From Coptis chinensis (lineage: Eukaryota; Streptophyta; Magnoliopsida; Ranunculales; Ranunculaceae): a DNA stretch of 64,000 bases. Position numbers and translations under genes: made by a program. Where the stretch lies: positions 16,578,501-16,642,500 of the forward strand of contig CM027377.1 of the NCBI GenBank assembly GCA_015680905.1. The letters are read 5' to 3'. Numbering within the stretch: the first letter of the stretch is position 1; every line of letters begins with the position of its first letter. Shown here one piece after another: positions 34,107 to 44,937 of this stretch. Under the pieces are notes generated by a model that worked only from the letters and a program-made list of their open reading frames with translations, was not told the origin of the DNA and made no database searches.

Positions 34107-34389
34107 TGTAGAAAGCTGTATTCTACTTTCTGTGTATAGGGCACGACCTGTGCCCAGATATAGTGTGGATAGAGCGTGACCCGCGCTCCGACGTTCAGGA
34201 TGTCCAGTGAATTGAGCGCGACCCGCGCCCTTCTCTAGCCTAAACAGGGCGCGACCCGTGCCCCGTGTTTCTCAAGCCACTGAATTTTGTTGTTTCCTAT
34301 TTTGTAAACTCTATATAATCAATTGTAATCTCTTTAGAATTCAATCAAGTAAATATACACTGAATTGAATTGAATCATCTGGTTCTACA
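34107..34389 (+). repeat. 5' LTR of the copia element
   Basis: 283 bp. It contains four copies of a quasi-palindrome of the form GGGCRCGACCYGYGCCC (about 34139, 34171, 34217, 34247). A TATATAA-like box lies near 34312. Confidence 0.92.
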
Positions 34390-34401
34390 TGGTATCAGAG
34401 C
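34390..34401 (+). other. Primer binding site of the copia element
   Basis: TGGTATCAGAGC directly follows the LTR and is complementary to the 3' end of initiator tRNA-Met, the usual copia primer. Confidence 0.92.
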
Positions 34402-34524
34402 CAAACCATTGAAATCCGCTGCATTGAATCCTTGAATATTAAACCCCTCTCACAAAGTTTTATTTTTTATTTTCTTCAAAAACCTAAATTGTTTGTTTTT
34501 TTCTGCAACAATATCACCACTACA

Positions 34525-35385
34525 ATGGCTGACTCTAACAACAATTCTTCAAGCATCATTCATCACCACTACACCCCACAAGACAACTCAGCGTTCCCAA
34601 AAACTGTTCCATTAGATGAGTCCAACTATACCATCTGGGCTCCTCTCATGCGGATGCGGATTGGAGCAAGGGGAAAGGTTGGTTATTTGACTGGCACAAA
34701 GGTTGAACCGCTTATGAATTCGTCAGAATATGAAGTTTGGGCAACAGATAATGAAAAGGTAAAAAGCTGGCTTATTGATTCTATGGAAATTTCTCTTATG
34801 AACCGTTATATTCGTCTTCCTACTACAAAAGATATTTGGGAGGCTGTGGAGAAGACCTTCTATGATGACTCTAATGAAACTCAAATTTTTGAATTAAATA
34901 TGAAGTGTTTTGAAACGAAGCAGAATGGGAGACTTATTTCTTCCTATTACAACGAATTAGTGGCTATGTTCTAGGAAATTGATCAAAGAGTGACCTCCTA
35001 GAATAACAGTGTTGAGGCTGTAGTCCATGAAACATCCACGATGTCTAGAATGCGTGTTCATATGTTTTTACGTGGCCTAGATCAGGAGTATGATCTGGTG
35101 CGTGGAGAGATCCTTCGGAAAGAACCTAAATTTTCCTTGGAACAAAGTTATGCTTACATTCATAAGGTACAATCTGAGAAACATGCTATGGGGCACTCTG
35201 TATCAATTGAATTCTCTGTCTTGGATGTTCATAGCAAGACAACTCCTCCAATTTTTTCTGGTCCTCCACGCCATCCTAAAGGTAAATCAAATCCTTAGGC
35301 AGATAAAAAATGCGGTGTTTGCGGAGACTTGGGTCATAGCAAGGAGAGATGATATGAAGTGATTGGTTATCCTAATTGGTGGGAC
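34525..35385 (+). pseudogene. Copia gag
   Basis: I start it at the ATG at 34525 (MADSNNNSSSI), not the upstream ATG at 34432, because conserved sequence begins after it. Gag blocks: VPLDESNYTIWAPLMRMRIG, GYLTG, KDIWEAVEKTFYDDSN, LISSYYNELVAMF (then a stop), SRMRVHMFLRGLDQEYDLVRG. The zinc knuckle reads KCGVCGDLGHSKER followed by a stop where the last Cys is expected (about 35308-35352), then YEVIGYPNWWD. Gag packages the RNA; the stop at the knuckle would end the protein before pol. Confidence 0.88.
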
Positions 35386-36840
35386 TTCTCGAAGAGGCCA
35401 CGAAAGAATTTAAGCAAGGCCGCCATTGCTAATGTTGTGAATGGAGAGAATGCTTCGGCTAGTGTCGCGCAATTAGGTATGAATGGTAAGGTTATTTCGA
35501 ATAATACATGGATAATTGATTCAGGTGAATTTAACCATATGACAAATGACCCTAACCTTGTGAAAAGTCTTAGACCTTCACCTCAGACCGTTGTTTCTAC
35601 TGCTGATAGTACTCTAACTCCGGTTAGCGAAGAAGGGTCTATTGAGTTATCTAACACCCTCATTCTTGAATATGTCTTAGTTGTTCCATCCCTTACTTAT
35701 AACCTCTTGTCTGTTTGTCAAATTATCCTCGCACTTGCATGTACTGTGACATTCTATCCATCTTTCTGTGTTTTTCAGGACATTCTGACTCGACAGATTC
35801 TTGGTTATGGTGTTAGAAAGGGGAAACTGTACTACCTGGACTTGACAGAAACTGGCGAGAAACAAAAGAATTTTCTGGGGCAAGCTAATCAGGTTAATAG
35901 GGTCGAGAATGCAAAAGAAGTTGTGTAGTTATGGCATCATATATAGGTTAGGTCATCTATCTTTTAGTTATTTGAAGAGGTTGCAACCTCAGTTATTTTC
36001 AGTTGTTAGTGAGTCTGAGTTTCATTGTGACATTTGTGAACTGGCCAAGAGCCACCGTATTTCATATTCACCAAGTACTAATAGATGTCTTGTTCCTTTT
36101 ATGAAAATTCATTCTGATGTTTGGGGTCCTGTCAAAGTTTCTTCATTTTCTGGAGCTAGATATTATGTGACTTTTATTGATGATTGCACTCGCATGACGT
36201 GGGTGTCGTTACTAAAAAACAAAAGTGATGTATATGGGATGTTTACTGATTTTTACAAAATGGTGGCGATGCAGTATCAATAATCTATCATGGTCTTTCA
36301 GTCTGATAATGGTGGAGAATTTGTGAATGGCCTCATGTTTGAATTTTGCAAAAGAATTGGAATTCGTCATCAAACCTCCAATTCTGGTACCCCCCCAACA
36401 AAATGGTTTAGCCGAACGGAAGAACAGGCAGTTGTTGGAGGTTGTTCGTGCTTCCTTGTTTGGCATTAATGTACCTCGATCCTATTGCGGTGAAGTAGTG
36501 AAATCAGCAGCCTATGTTATCAACCGTACTCCCTCACGGGTAATTGAGTTCCAAAATTCTTATCAGAAACTCCATACACTTTTGTCCATCCCATCTATGC
36601 CTAACTTGGAGCCTCGGGTGTTTGGATGTACAACTTATGTTCATATCCCACAACCAGAATGAAGTAAACTTGATCCTTGTGTGAAGAAGTGTATTTTTGT
36701 GGGTTATGCTGAGTTTCAGAAGGGGTATAGGTGTTATGATCCGATTAATGTCAAGATGTATATATCTTTTGATGTCTCATTCCATGAATCAGACCCGTAT
36801 TACTCAGGGGGAGTTTCCCAGTCTTCCTTTCAGGATACAC
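35386..36840 (+). pseudogene. Copia protease remnant and integrase
   Basis: A protease-like remnant reads NTWIIDSGEFNHMT (about 35506-35547), with DSGE where DSGA is usual. The pre-integrase zinc part (LGHLSFSYLKRLQPQLFS and CDICELAKSHR) is at 35950-36060. The integrase core shows HSDVWGPVKVSS, VTFIDDCTRMTWVSLLK, SDNGGEFVNG (about 36302) and PPQQNGLAERKNR. A stop at 36282 and a frameshift near 36390 split the core. The C-terminal part has EPRVFGCTTYVHIP, KCIFVGYAEFQKGYRCYDP and a stop at 36661. Sequence homologous to the usual link between integrase and RT is missing after about 36835. Confidence 0.87.
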
Positions 36841-38167
36841 ACATCGTTATGGAATTGATTACGAGGAGACTTTCACACTTGTAGCGAAAATTAATACAGT
36901 CCGGATTTTAATTTCACTTGCAGCAAATAGAGATTGGCCATTGCACCAGCTTGATGTGAAGAATGCATTCCTGAATGGGAACTTGGAGGAGAAAGTATAC
37001 ATGGATATGCCTCCAGGTGTGAAAAACCATCCCAAAGATGTTGGGAAGGTGTGTAAACTGAAGAAGGCTTTGTATGGCCTGAAACAGTCTCCAAGAGCTT
37101 GGTTTGGAAAACTTACACAGTCAATGAAAGTTTTTGGGTACAAACAGAGCAATTCTTACCATACCTTGTTTATCAAACACAAGGATGGTAAGATTACAGC
37201 TCTAATTGTGTATGTTGATGATATGATCATTACAGGAGATGATTCGAAGGAAATAAATGAATTGCAGAAGTATTTGTCGAAGGAATTTGAAATGAAGGAT
37301 CTAAGACAACAGAAGTATTTTCTGGGTATTGAAGTTGCAAGGTCTAAAAAGGGGATTTCACTCTCATAGAGGAAGTATGTCCTTGATTTGCATGCTGAAA
37401 CCGGGATGTTGGATTGCAAACCGATGGAGACACCCATTGAGATGAATCACGGACTCGCCATTCATTCTGACCAAGTTCCTACTGATAAAAGCAGGTATCA
37501 GCATCTTGTAGGAAGGTTAATCTATCTATCTCATACTAGACCTGATATTGCTTATGATGTGAGTGTGGTTAGTCAATTTATGCATTGTCTTAGTGAAGAA
37601 CATATGGATGCAGTTTTTCATATACTGAAGTATTTGAAAAAAACACCTGGCAAAGGTTTACTATTTGGAAAGTATGAGGCATTGGATATTGTTGGATACA
37701 CAGATGCAAATTGGGCTGGTGATAAAACTAATAGATGGTCTACATCAGGATATTTCACTTTTGTCGGTGGAAATCTTGTCACTGGGCGTAGTAAGAAGCA
37801 GAAAGTTGTTGCCAGATCGAGTGCAGAAGTTGAATTTCAAGGTATGGCATAGGGAGTATGTGAATTGTTATGGATTCGTACTGTCTTGATGGAATTGGGC
37901 TTCGAACTTAAAAAGCCTATGGATTTACATTGTGATAATAAAGCCGCCATTCAAATTGCACATAATCCAGTTCAGCATGATAGGACAAAGCATGTAGAGG
38001 TTGATCGTCATTTTATTAAAGAAATTCTTGACAGGAAGGTTATTCGTTTTCCGTTTGTAACCTCTGAGGAGCAATTAGCTGATGTTCTTACCAAAGGTGT
38101 ATCCCACAAGGTGTTTGACAGCTCAGTTGACAAGTTGGGCATGATTGACATCTATGCACCAACTTGA
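36835..38167 (+). pseudogene. Copia reverse transcriptase and RNase H
   Basis: RT starts abruptly at YTHRYGIDYEETFTLVAK, so the first third of the domain is gone. LHQLDVKNAFLNGNLEEKVY, LKKALYGLKQSPRAWF and the catalytic YVDDMI (37211-37228) are intact. A TAG at 37368-37370 and another at 37849-37851 interrupt it. RNase H motifs include GYTDANWAGD, STSGYFTFVGGN, VVARSSAEVEFQ, DLHCDNKAAI, KHVEVDRHFIKE and QLADVLTKG, the normal copia end. The frame ends at TGA just before the purine tract. Confidence 0.9.
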
Positions 38168-38174
38168 GGGGGAG
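38166..38174 (+). other. Polypurine tract of the copia element
   Basis: TGAGGGGGAG sits directly before the 3' LTR start TGTAGAAAGC. Confidence 0.85.
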
Positions 38175-38424
38175 TGTAGAAAGCTGTATTCTGCTTTCTG
38201 TGTATAGGGCGCAACCTGTGCCCAGATATAGTGTGGATAGAGCGCAACCCACACTCCGACGTTCAAGATGTCCAGTGAATTGAGCGCGACCCGCGCCCCG
38301 TGTTTCTCAAGCCACCAAATTTTGTTGTTTCCTATTTTGTAAACTCTATATAAACAATTGTAATCTCTTTAGAATTCAATCAAGTAAATATACACTGAAT
38401 TGAATTAAATCCTCTGGTTCTACA
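38175..38424 (+). repeat. 3' LTR of the copia element
   Basis: 250 bp, 33 bp shorter than the 5' copy. The missing part is exactly one repeat-to-repeat interval between the third and fourth GCGCGACCC motifs. The remaining differences are mostly G-to-A or C-to-T changes. Confidence 0.92.
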
Positions 38425-38429
38425 TCTTT

Positions 38430-39502
38430 AACTTGATGTCATGGAAAAGCTTAGAAGTGGTTCAATATGGCAAAAGAGAGATCTATTGGCAGATTCTGAT
38501 GCTCACTAAGACAATAAGACCCATGGCATGTGTTAAAAAAAGGGTAGTGCCATTGACCATGTAGATTTTATCGAGATGTTAACAATCAAATGTTAGTATC
38601 TTGCTTTAAACAACGTCCACAAACATTTGGTGTTTACAGAGTTAACCATGCTCAAATGAAAAAAGCAACCTTCTTTGCAAGTGTTCAAATGAAATGGGGA
38701 TCATAGGCATAGGTAATGAGGGATGTGAATAGCTCAATCAGGAACCCTTGAATAAAACCTATTCAACATCACTCCTATACCCGATTTTCTATTAAGTGTT
38801 TCACTAAAGTGAAGGAGTGATAGAAGGTTGGAAAAGTGGTTTAATACAATTGATTATAATTAGTATTGAAATATATAAGACATGCTATCATCTAAATAAG
38901 TCATGTTATCACCCAAACACACCTGACTTATTCAATAGAAAAATATATGCGTACCTTGGTTTCATTCACAATTTGAGGTTGAAGTTCCACCCTCACAAAG
39001 TACCTTGGTTTCATTCACAATTTGAGGTTGAAGTTGCACCCTCACAATTTTCCAAACCGAAGAGCAAATGATATATCCATTTCATTAGTAGTCATGTCTA
39101 ATCAATATAGTAGGGAAACCAAAAGGAGCTACAAATTCAACAAAAGTTATATGAATGGAACATTCTATTATCTTCTTTAGAACAAAGAAACTAGAGAGAG
39201 AGCGAGAGAGAGAAGTTGACAAAATAAACAAATATATGGTGATAAATAAGAATGACTTTATATATGGAATATATCTGCCCGGTTCCATTAAAACTTGAGA
39301 AAACATTAGCACCATACACACCTTACACACCTAGTTCGCCAAATTGATAAATAAAAATCAAGGAGACTTGTAATGACTTAATTAAATTCATGGAGGCATG
39401 TACCTTCCAAGCACGAAATATATTATTACAACTTTATGGTTTTGAAAAAATGCATTATTTTGATCACATCAATCTATTTGATACATTACCGGCATGCACA
39501 TT
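38430..39502. other. Intergenic DNA with one short tandem duplication
   Basis: No gene is recognised. A 49-bp unit beginning TACCTTGGTTTCATTCAC is repeated once in tandem (38952-39000 and 39001-39048) with a single C/G difference near the end. Confidence 0.55.
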
Positions 39503-40195
39503 TGTAGGGGATTTTTCGAGTTTTCCTTGATCTTCCTCTGTGCCTTGTGATCTTGGAACCTTTAAATAAATGGAGAAAGGATGAGATGATTGTGAGTTCA
39601 GGGTTGAATTGTCTGATGGATGCTTACGTATCTCCTTGTTTATTATGGAGAGTCAAACCCTATCTTGCATAGTTCCTAAGAGCAAAATCCCTATAGTTTA
39701 TATAGGAAGAGCTTTGAGAGTCCTAGGGTTAGGGCTGTCTTCACCGTTTGGGGAGTTCCCTTCCATCTTTGGACTCTATCTTCCTATTAGGAATTCCCTC
39801 TTTATGGAAGTCTAAATCTAGACCATATCTTATGAGAAGTAAGTTTCCTTGCTGATCATAATGTCCCATTATTTATGGGAAGATTATATCTAAAAGGTAA
39901 CTATCCAAGATATGCCATTGTGATTCCTTCTTTATCATCAAAGATCGCCCTCATCAGTTTCTCTCTGTTCAAGAACTGTCCATGTCAGTTCCTAACGACT
40001 TGGAGAACTATTGTGCTTGGAGGCGGTCAGTCACGTGGTTGGCACAGTACATGTCCACTAAACATTTGTGCTGCACACGAGATTACTTATTCACAGAACT
40101 GATCCGATGGTCCTCGTCTCATTCTGGACATCTATAGTCTTAGGTTATTTCACATACACGTGTCATCTGTTTAATGACGGGAAATCCCCCTTATA
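39503..40195 (-). repeat. Probable 3' LTR of element C
   Basis: On the plus strand it begins TGTAGGGGATTT and ends AAATCCCCCTTATA, a near-perfect inverted pair if the last TA was once CA. On the minus strand TATATAAA (39697-39704) gives a TATA box about 200 bp before the CCCCTACA end. A purine tract lies at the expected side. No partner LTR is in the window, so this call rests on structure alone. Confidence 0.55.
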
Positions 40196-40210
40196 GATAC
40201 CCCCTCTCGT
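40196..40210 (-). other. Possible polypurine tract of element C
   Basis: On the minus strand CGAGAGGGGGTATC lies between the antisense gene's promoter region and the LTR start. Confidence 0.45.
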
Positions 40211-40421
40211 GCCATCTAGCACGTGGGCACTTGAAGCGATACTGCTTTTGGTGCGAGAATCTTTTTCCTAAACAGTTGCGGAAACTGCTTACGTAATCAA
40301 CTAATTAAGGCTCTGAAAAGACAGCTCGAACAGACATGCCGTTTCCCGAAAAAGGAAATGATGGCAGTTCCATCCGAAAAAACGCACCGCTTGGGCTCAT
40401 CCTAACCGTCCATCTTATCTG

Positions 40422-40429
40422 TATATAAA
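40422..40429 (+). promoter_or_regulatory. TATA box of the antisense gene in element C
   Basis: TATATAAA lies 119 bp before the ATG at 40541 and on the same strand as the antisense gene, suggesting that it has its own promoter rather than using the LTR. Confidence 0.6.
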
Positions 40430-42026
40430 GGATCTGGTGAGAGAATTCTCATTATCTCTTCTGCTACCTTTTTCATACTGAACCTTTTGATCTCCTGCTA
40501 GAGTTTAACCAAAACTTGAAACTTTTCCTTTTTTCCGATCATGAATCCCAACTGGTAACTTGTAAACTTCGGAGATCTTTTCTCTCTAGAACAGATCCGC
40601 AAGAAGTTCCACATCCCTGAAGATATCGAACTGGAGTGGGGGAGGTTATCTAATGATTTGGCTTACAAGGAGGTGGCGCTCATCACCATTGGTCAACTTA
40701 GGGCCAGACTCACTCTTCCCCTCCACCCATTGCTAAGAGAGTGTCTGATCCACTTCAATCTTGCTCTTGGACAGGCAGCGCCCCTATTCTATAGAACTGT
40801 CATGTATTCTGCCCTTCTTGCCAAGAGACACGGATTTGCTCTGAACCGTTGGGTGTTTGGTTATTTTTATGAGGTCTGGCATATTCGAGACCAGTCTTTC
40901 TACTACCTTATGACAACAGACAAGAACTCTCCGATCGTCTTTTTTTAGGGAAAGCAGAGTGATGAAGACTGGGTTGACCACCATCTCAGTGTGCTGGGTG
41001 ATGCGTGGGACGTTCGTTCTTCTAATGATAATAGTGAGCCTGTGGAAATTCCTGTTCCCAGAAAACACACCCATGCTCCAACCAATAAGTTTTCTTACTC
41101 AGGTACTTTATAACTTGATATAAGAGTCTTTTGCCTGAACTTTTTTGCTATTATTCCTTAGATGACTCTTCTCCCTATAACCAATTAACTGCAACTGACG
41201 CTGCTACGGTGGAGTTTATCAAGAAGATCCCCAAGGAACAAAGGATGCCTTGGGTGATAGTTCCTGATCCCACCCGTCTTTTTGAATACTTTAACATGTC
41301 TACTGAAGAATTGCTGCAACTTGTCCCTGGTTTTTCCCTTTTTGGGATAAATACTGTGAATTATGGGCGCACAATACTTCCCCCTCCTGTGGATCAGGAT
41401 GCTGGACTTCTTCCTCCTCCAATTCAGGATGATTCCTCCTTAGTTACTAGAAGAGGAGGAAACCACAAGGAGAAGAGTTCTGTGGCCGCCTCTGGTGATA
41501 CTGCGGCATTGGACCCAGTTCAGGAGCCTGCTATCAGTGATGATTGTGTGATCACTAGTGGGATAGGCCCTTAACTGCCTCATGAACTACTAGCCGCTAG
41601 TAATTTTAAAAGGGAAGTGCATGTGTCTAATCGTCATAAGTTGAATAGAGCTGATTCTACTTCTAATGTTGCCCCATCTGGTAAGAAAATGAGATTTCGT
41701 CCTCTTATTGTGAATGAAGAAACACCTTTTAAGGTTCCTGCTACTATTTCCCCACTTGCTAAGTCTTGTAAGAACATAGTTGTACCCTTTCAAGTTCTGG
41801 ATTCTCCTACAGGTTTTGGTCAAACTGGTGATAATGTCCCTATAACTATTGACCCTTCCCTCCCTGATAATCGCAAGGGAAAAGATATTGCTGAAACAAC
41901 TGCTATGACTATCACTCTCCCCCCTCCTCGATTTGGTGATAGGAGGAGGGAGAGTGATGACATCTCTTTCTTGCCTCGATCTCTAGATTCCCCTGAAAGG
42001 GAGATGATAGTGGAGATGAGGCATTA

Positions 42027-42528
42027 GGCTAAGTCCAATGGTGCGGCAAAACACCAAATATCACGGAAATTTTGATCCAATGGTGCGTCAAAACGCTAAC
42101 CCGCCAACGCTATCGGTATAAATTTACTTATATATAGCGTCAGTTTTAACGGGATAGCGTCAAGTCTACACGCCACTCAAAGTGGCGGGTAAAAGAAATC
42201 TAAACCACACGCCTTTGGGAATGGCGGCTAGAGAGTCAAAAAAAAAAAAATCTTTTTTTAATTTTTTTTCCCCACACGCCTGTGGGAATGGCGGTTGGAG
42301 AGTCTCAAAAAAAAAAAAAAAAATCCTACCCGCCATAGGCACTGGCGGTTGAAAGTCCTAAAAAAAAAATCTTTTTTTTTTATTTTTTTTTTCCACACGC
42401 CCGTGGGAATGGCGGTTGAAGAGTCCCAAAAAAAAAAACCATTGGATTGGGAAACGCTAAGCCGCTAACTGTATACACTATGCTATTGTGGTTTGGCGGG
42501 ATGGCGCACCAAACCATTAGACTTAGCC
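42027..42528. mobile_element. MITE with TTA duplication (PIF/Harbinger-type)
   Basis: Terminal inverted repeats GGCTAAGTCCAATGGTG and CACCAAACCATTAGACTTAGCC (reverse complement starts GGCTAAGTCTAATGGT) are flanked by TTA at 42024-42026 and 42529-42531. It has no coding capacity. The middle holds four copies of an ACGCC..GGGAATGGCGG unit separated by A and T runs. It sits inside an exon of the antisense gene. Confidence 0.88.
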
Positions 42529-42798
42529 TTAGGGACGAACTGATGAACAACCTGTTACCAAAAAACATTCTGTTAAAGATGTTGATATTGCGCTTGGAGT
42601 TTTGGAAGTTGCGCGACTTCCTGTTGACAAGGTTGAAGCCAATATAGCTGGGACCTTGGACCTGTCCTATTGGCGATCTATTGTTCACCTTGCCGAGGTA
42701 AGACTTTCTTCTCTGTTCAATGGTCGGTTTCTCTCATTGTGTTACTTACACATCCTATATTCTTTTCCAGTTAGTGAATAACTTTTTGGCCATGAAAG

Positions 42799-44035
42799 TG
42801 TAGGAACCGTTATGGTCGCAGTTTACAAACCGTGAAAACCATACGCAGCGGAATAAAGGTTCTCACGATTTTGTTTAGAATTATACCTTTAGATCAGTTG
42901 TGATATCTCTGAGAATCCAAGATTTACAAAATCAGCAACCTCTTGATCTTCTATTTTATTCCTATCCTTAGAATGGACGTTGTGTGGACAACGATCTTCC
43001 AACCTCTTCTTTCTCTCTTGGCCTTTCTCACTCACAAAGTTGGAACCGAATTTGGATGTCACTTTTCTTGAGCAAAACCGTCGTATTTTGGCTAGAGAAA
43101 GAGGATTTCTATGTATAGGCTACAACAGGGACCATGAGGAGAAATCAGGGTTAGGTCTCCTGACGGGCTTGGGCTTCCCATGTTAGCCCAGAACACATAG
43201 CCCAAGTCCATCAACAAATGGCTTATTCCACTAAAGGCCATTATTGCACTACCGCCCTAATCCCAAATTATGTTTATGAGCTCCATATTATATGCTCGTT
43301 AATCTCTCCGTGTTTAAGATATCGAATGCCCGTTGATTAAGTCAAGTTACTAACAACTACATTAATCAACTTCTTATGTCCTTGAGTAGTACCACTCAAC
43401 CTCATTGTCATGTCGGATTAAATCCACCTACAGGGTTTACATGACAATCTTTATGAGCTCCTCAAGGGGACATCATCAACCCGACTTTCTGCGAGTCACG
43501 AATTCCTTCTATAATTAACAGCACACCTTACATATAATGTCATTACCCAATCCATCAAGTTTGTTGATTCACAAATGAATCTCACTCATTGATGATTTAA
43601 AACAACGTATAATGAAGTGTCCATTATTATATCCGGATTAAGAGGACAAGCATCCATAATAACAGAGGTGTTTATTCTCTTATATAGTCAGTATAAAGAG
43701 AAACAACCTCACTTGGTCCTATTCAATACACACAAAGTGTACTAGTGTAATCCTATAGTCAAGATAGACTAATAACAAATTATACTACAACCATACCAAT
43801 GGTCTGTCCAAATCCATCTAGGTTGTGAACTTTTACTTATACTTTATAAGGTTCTAATGATATGATCTTCTGTGTGTCACCACACATCATATCATCTACA
43901 ACATAAAGTATTAGACGCATGCATATAACTAATAACATATATAATATGCATAATATTTGCCCATATGATTCTCATTCAAAATATAAAGAATTAGAATTAT
44001 TAGAAAAGTAATACTTTTAGTATATAACCCTATAA
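42799..44035 (-). mobile_element. Probable solo LTR in the antisense gene
   Basis: It starts TGTAGGAACC and ends near ATATAACCCTATA, which would be a TGTAGG/CCCTACA pair if the last C was lost to T. The gene frame reads LAMK before it and EPIFAATADTS after it (GCC ATG AAA G, then AA CCC), so it is an insertion. Candidate target copies are GAAAG (42794-42798) and AAAAG (44036-44040), which differ by one base. The minus orientation is a guess from GCAGCGGAA near the left end. Confidence 0.6.
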
Positions 44036-44937
44036 AAAAGAACCCATCTTTGCGGCCACCGCCGATACATCCACTGATGTCATGGCTACCGGTGGGTGAT
44101 GATCGGGCAAAAGAAGTCAGGCGAGAAGAGAGTCATGGAGCTGGATCCGTGTTAACCAGCTCTTGGCGAAAGAGAAGAAATTTGATACTAGCTTCAAGAA
44201 TATGAGAGATACTATCTCCAACCTTCGGAGCTCTCTGGAGAAAGCCCAAAAAGGAGCTACTGATGCTGACACTTGGAAAGTGAAGTTCTTGGAACTGCGC
44301 GCCCACTTTACTACCCTGCAAGCAAAATATGACCAGGTCCAAAGGGAGCTTCACCATAAGAACACCGAGATGAAGACCCTTGGTCAAGCCATTGCCCATG
44401 CAAATGTGGTCATGTCAGGCTATGAGAGAGCTCTAAAAGAAAAACGTCTTCGTTCTGATAAGAAGGTTGATGACCTCCTGGCTGAGACCTCCAAGTTCTA
44501 TTCGGAGGTGGTGCAGGAGGTGAAAAAGAGATCAACCGAAAATGTCATTCGTTTTGCTTTTAGGGTACTGGATGTTTCTCAAGAGTCCTTCAATGCGGCC
44601 AAACAAGTTAAGTTCGAGGAGACAATTGAGGCTACTGGGTACGTTTCTTAGCTGGATGATCAAGGGCGGGTAACCAATCCTTTTGTCTTGTTCCCTGATC
44701 TGGACACCAACATCTCTGTTATTCAAGCTAAACTTATGCCTGATGCCTCCTCATCTTCTGAAGAAGACACCGATGATGACCTGCCTCCAGTTCAACTTCC
44801 TTTTCTGCCAGTTCTAGTTTTCAGGTGAATGTTCTGTTCAGCCAACCATTCCAGCTAATCCAACCACATAGTCTGATGGTGCAGCAACAAGCACTGATGG
44901 TGAACCAAAGTTTGATTCTACCCCTGCTTCATAAGCC

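Larger units (their letters stand above)
34107..38424 (+). mobile_element. Ty1/copia LTR retrotransposon with internal deletion
   Basis: The LTRs begin TGTAGAAAGC and end GGTTCTACA, with TCTTT duplicated at 34102-34106 and 38425-38429. A TGGTATCAGAGCC primer site, gag, integrase before RT (the copia order), RNase H, and a GAGGGGGAG purine tract are all in place. The region between integrase and RT is missing. At least six stops or frameshifts are present, so it is dead. The lineage within copia is not resolved. Confidence 0.93.
40541..44937 (+). pseudogene. Antisense extra ORF of element C (gypsy-type 'transposase' PF04195-like), with two insertions
   Basis: Exon 1 (40541-41102) starts MNPNW*LVNFGDLFSLEQI. 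It contains LPLHPLLRECLIHFNLALGQ and RHGFALNRWVFGYFYEV, the pattern I associate with the 'putative gypsy type transposon' family PF04195. A 59-bp GT-AG intron (41103-41161) keeps frame into DDSSPYNQL. Exon 2 runs to 42697, followed by a 73-bp intron (42698-42770, ending TCTTTTCCAG) and LVNNFLAMK. The last part (44041-44937) is a long coiled coil (NLRSSLEKAQKG, LQAKYDQVQRELHHKNTEMK) with an acidic tail. Stops at 40556, 40946, 41572 and 42025, a MITE and an LTR disable it. Its role is unknown; extra ORFs on either strand are known in Tat elements. Confidence 0.72.

Noticed and set aside
34432-34524. Upstream ATG as the gag start of the copia element.
   Set aside because: The conserved gag sequence begins after the ATG at 34525; the upstream part is T-rich leader.
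39085-39330. Minus-strand 81-codon frame as a membrane protein.
   Set aside because: Hydrophobic only because of T-rich sequence; no neighbouring gene structure.
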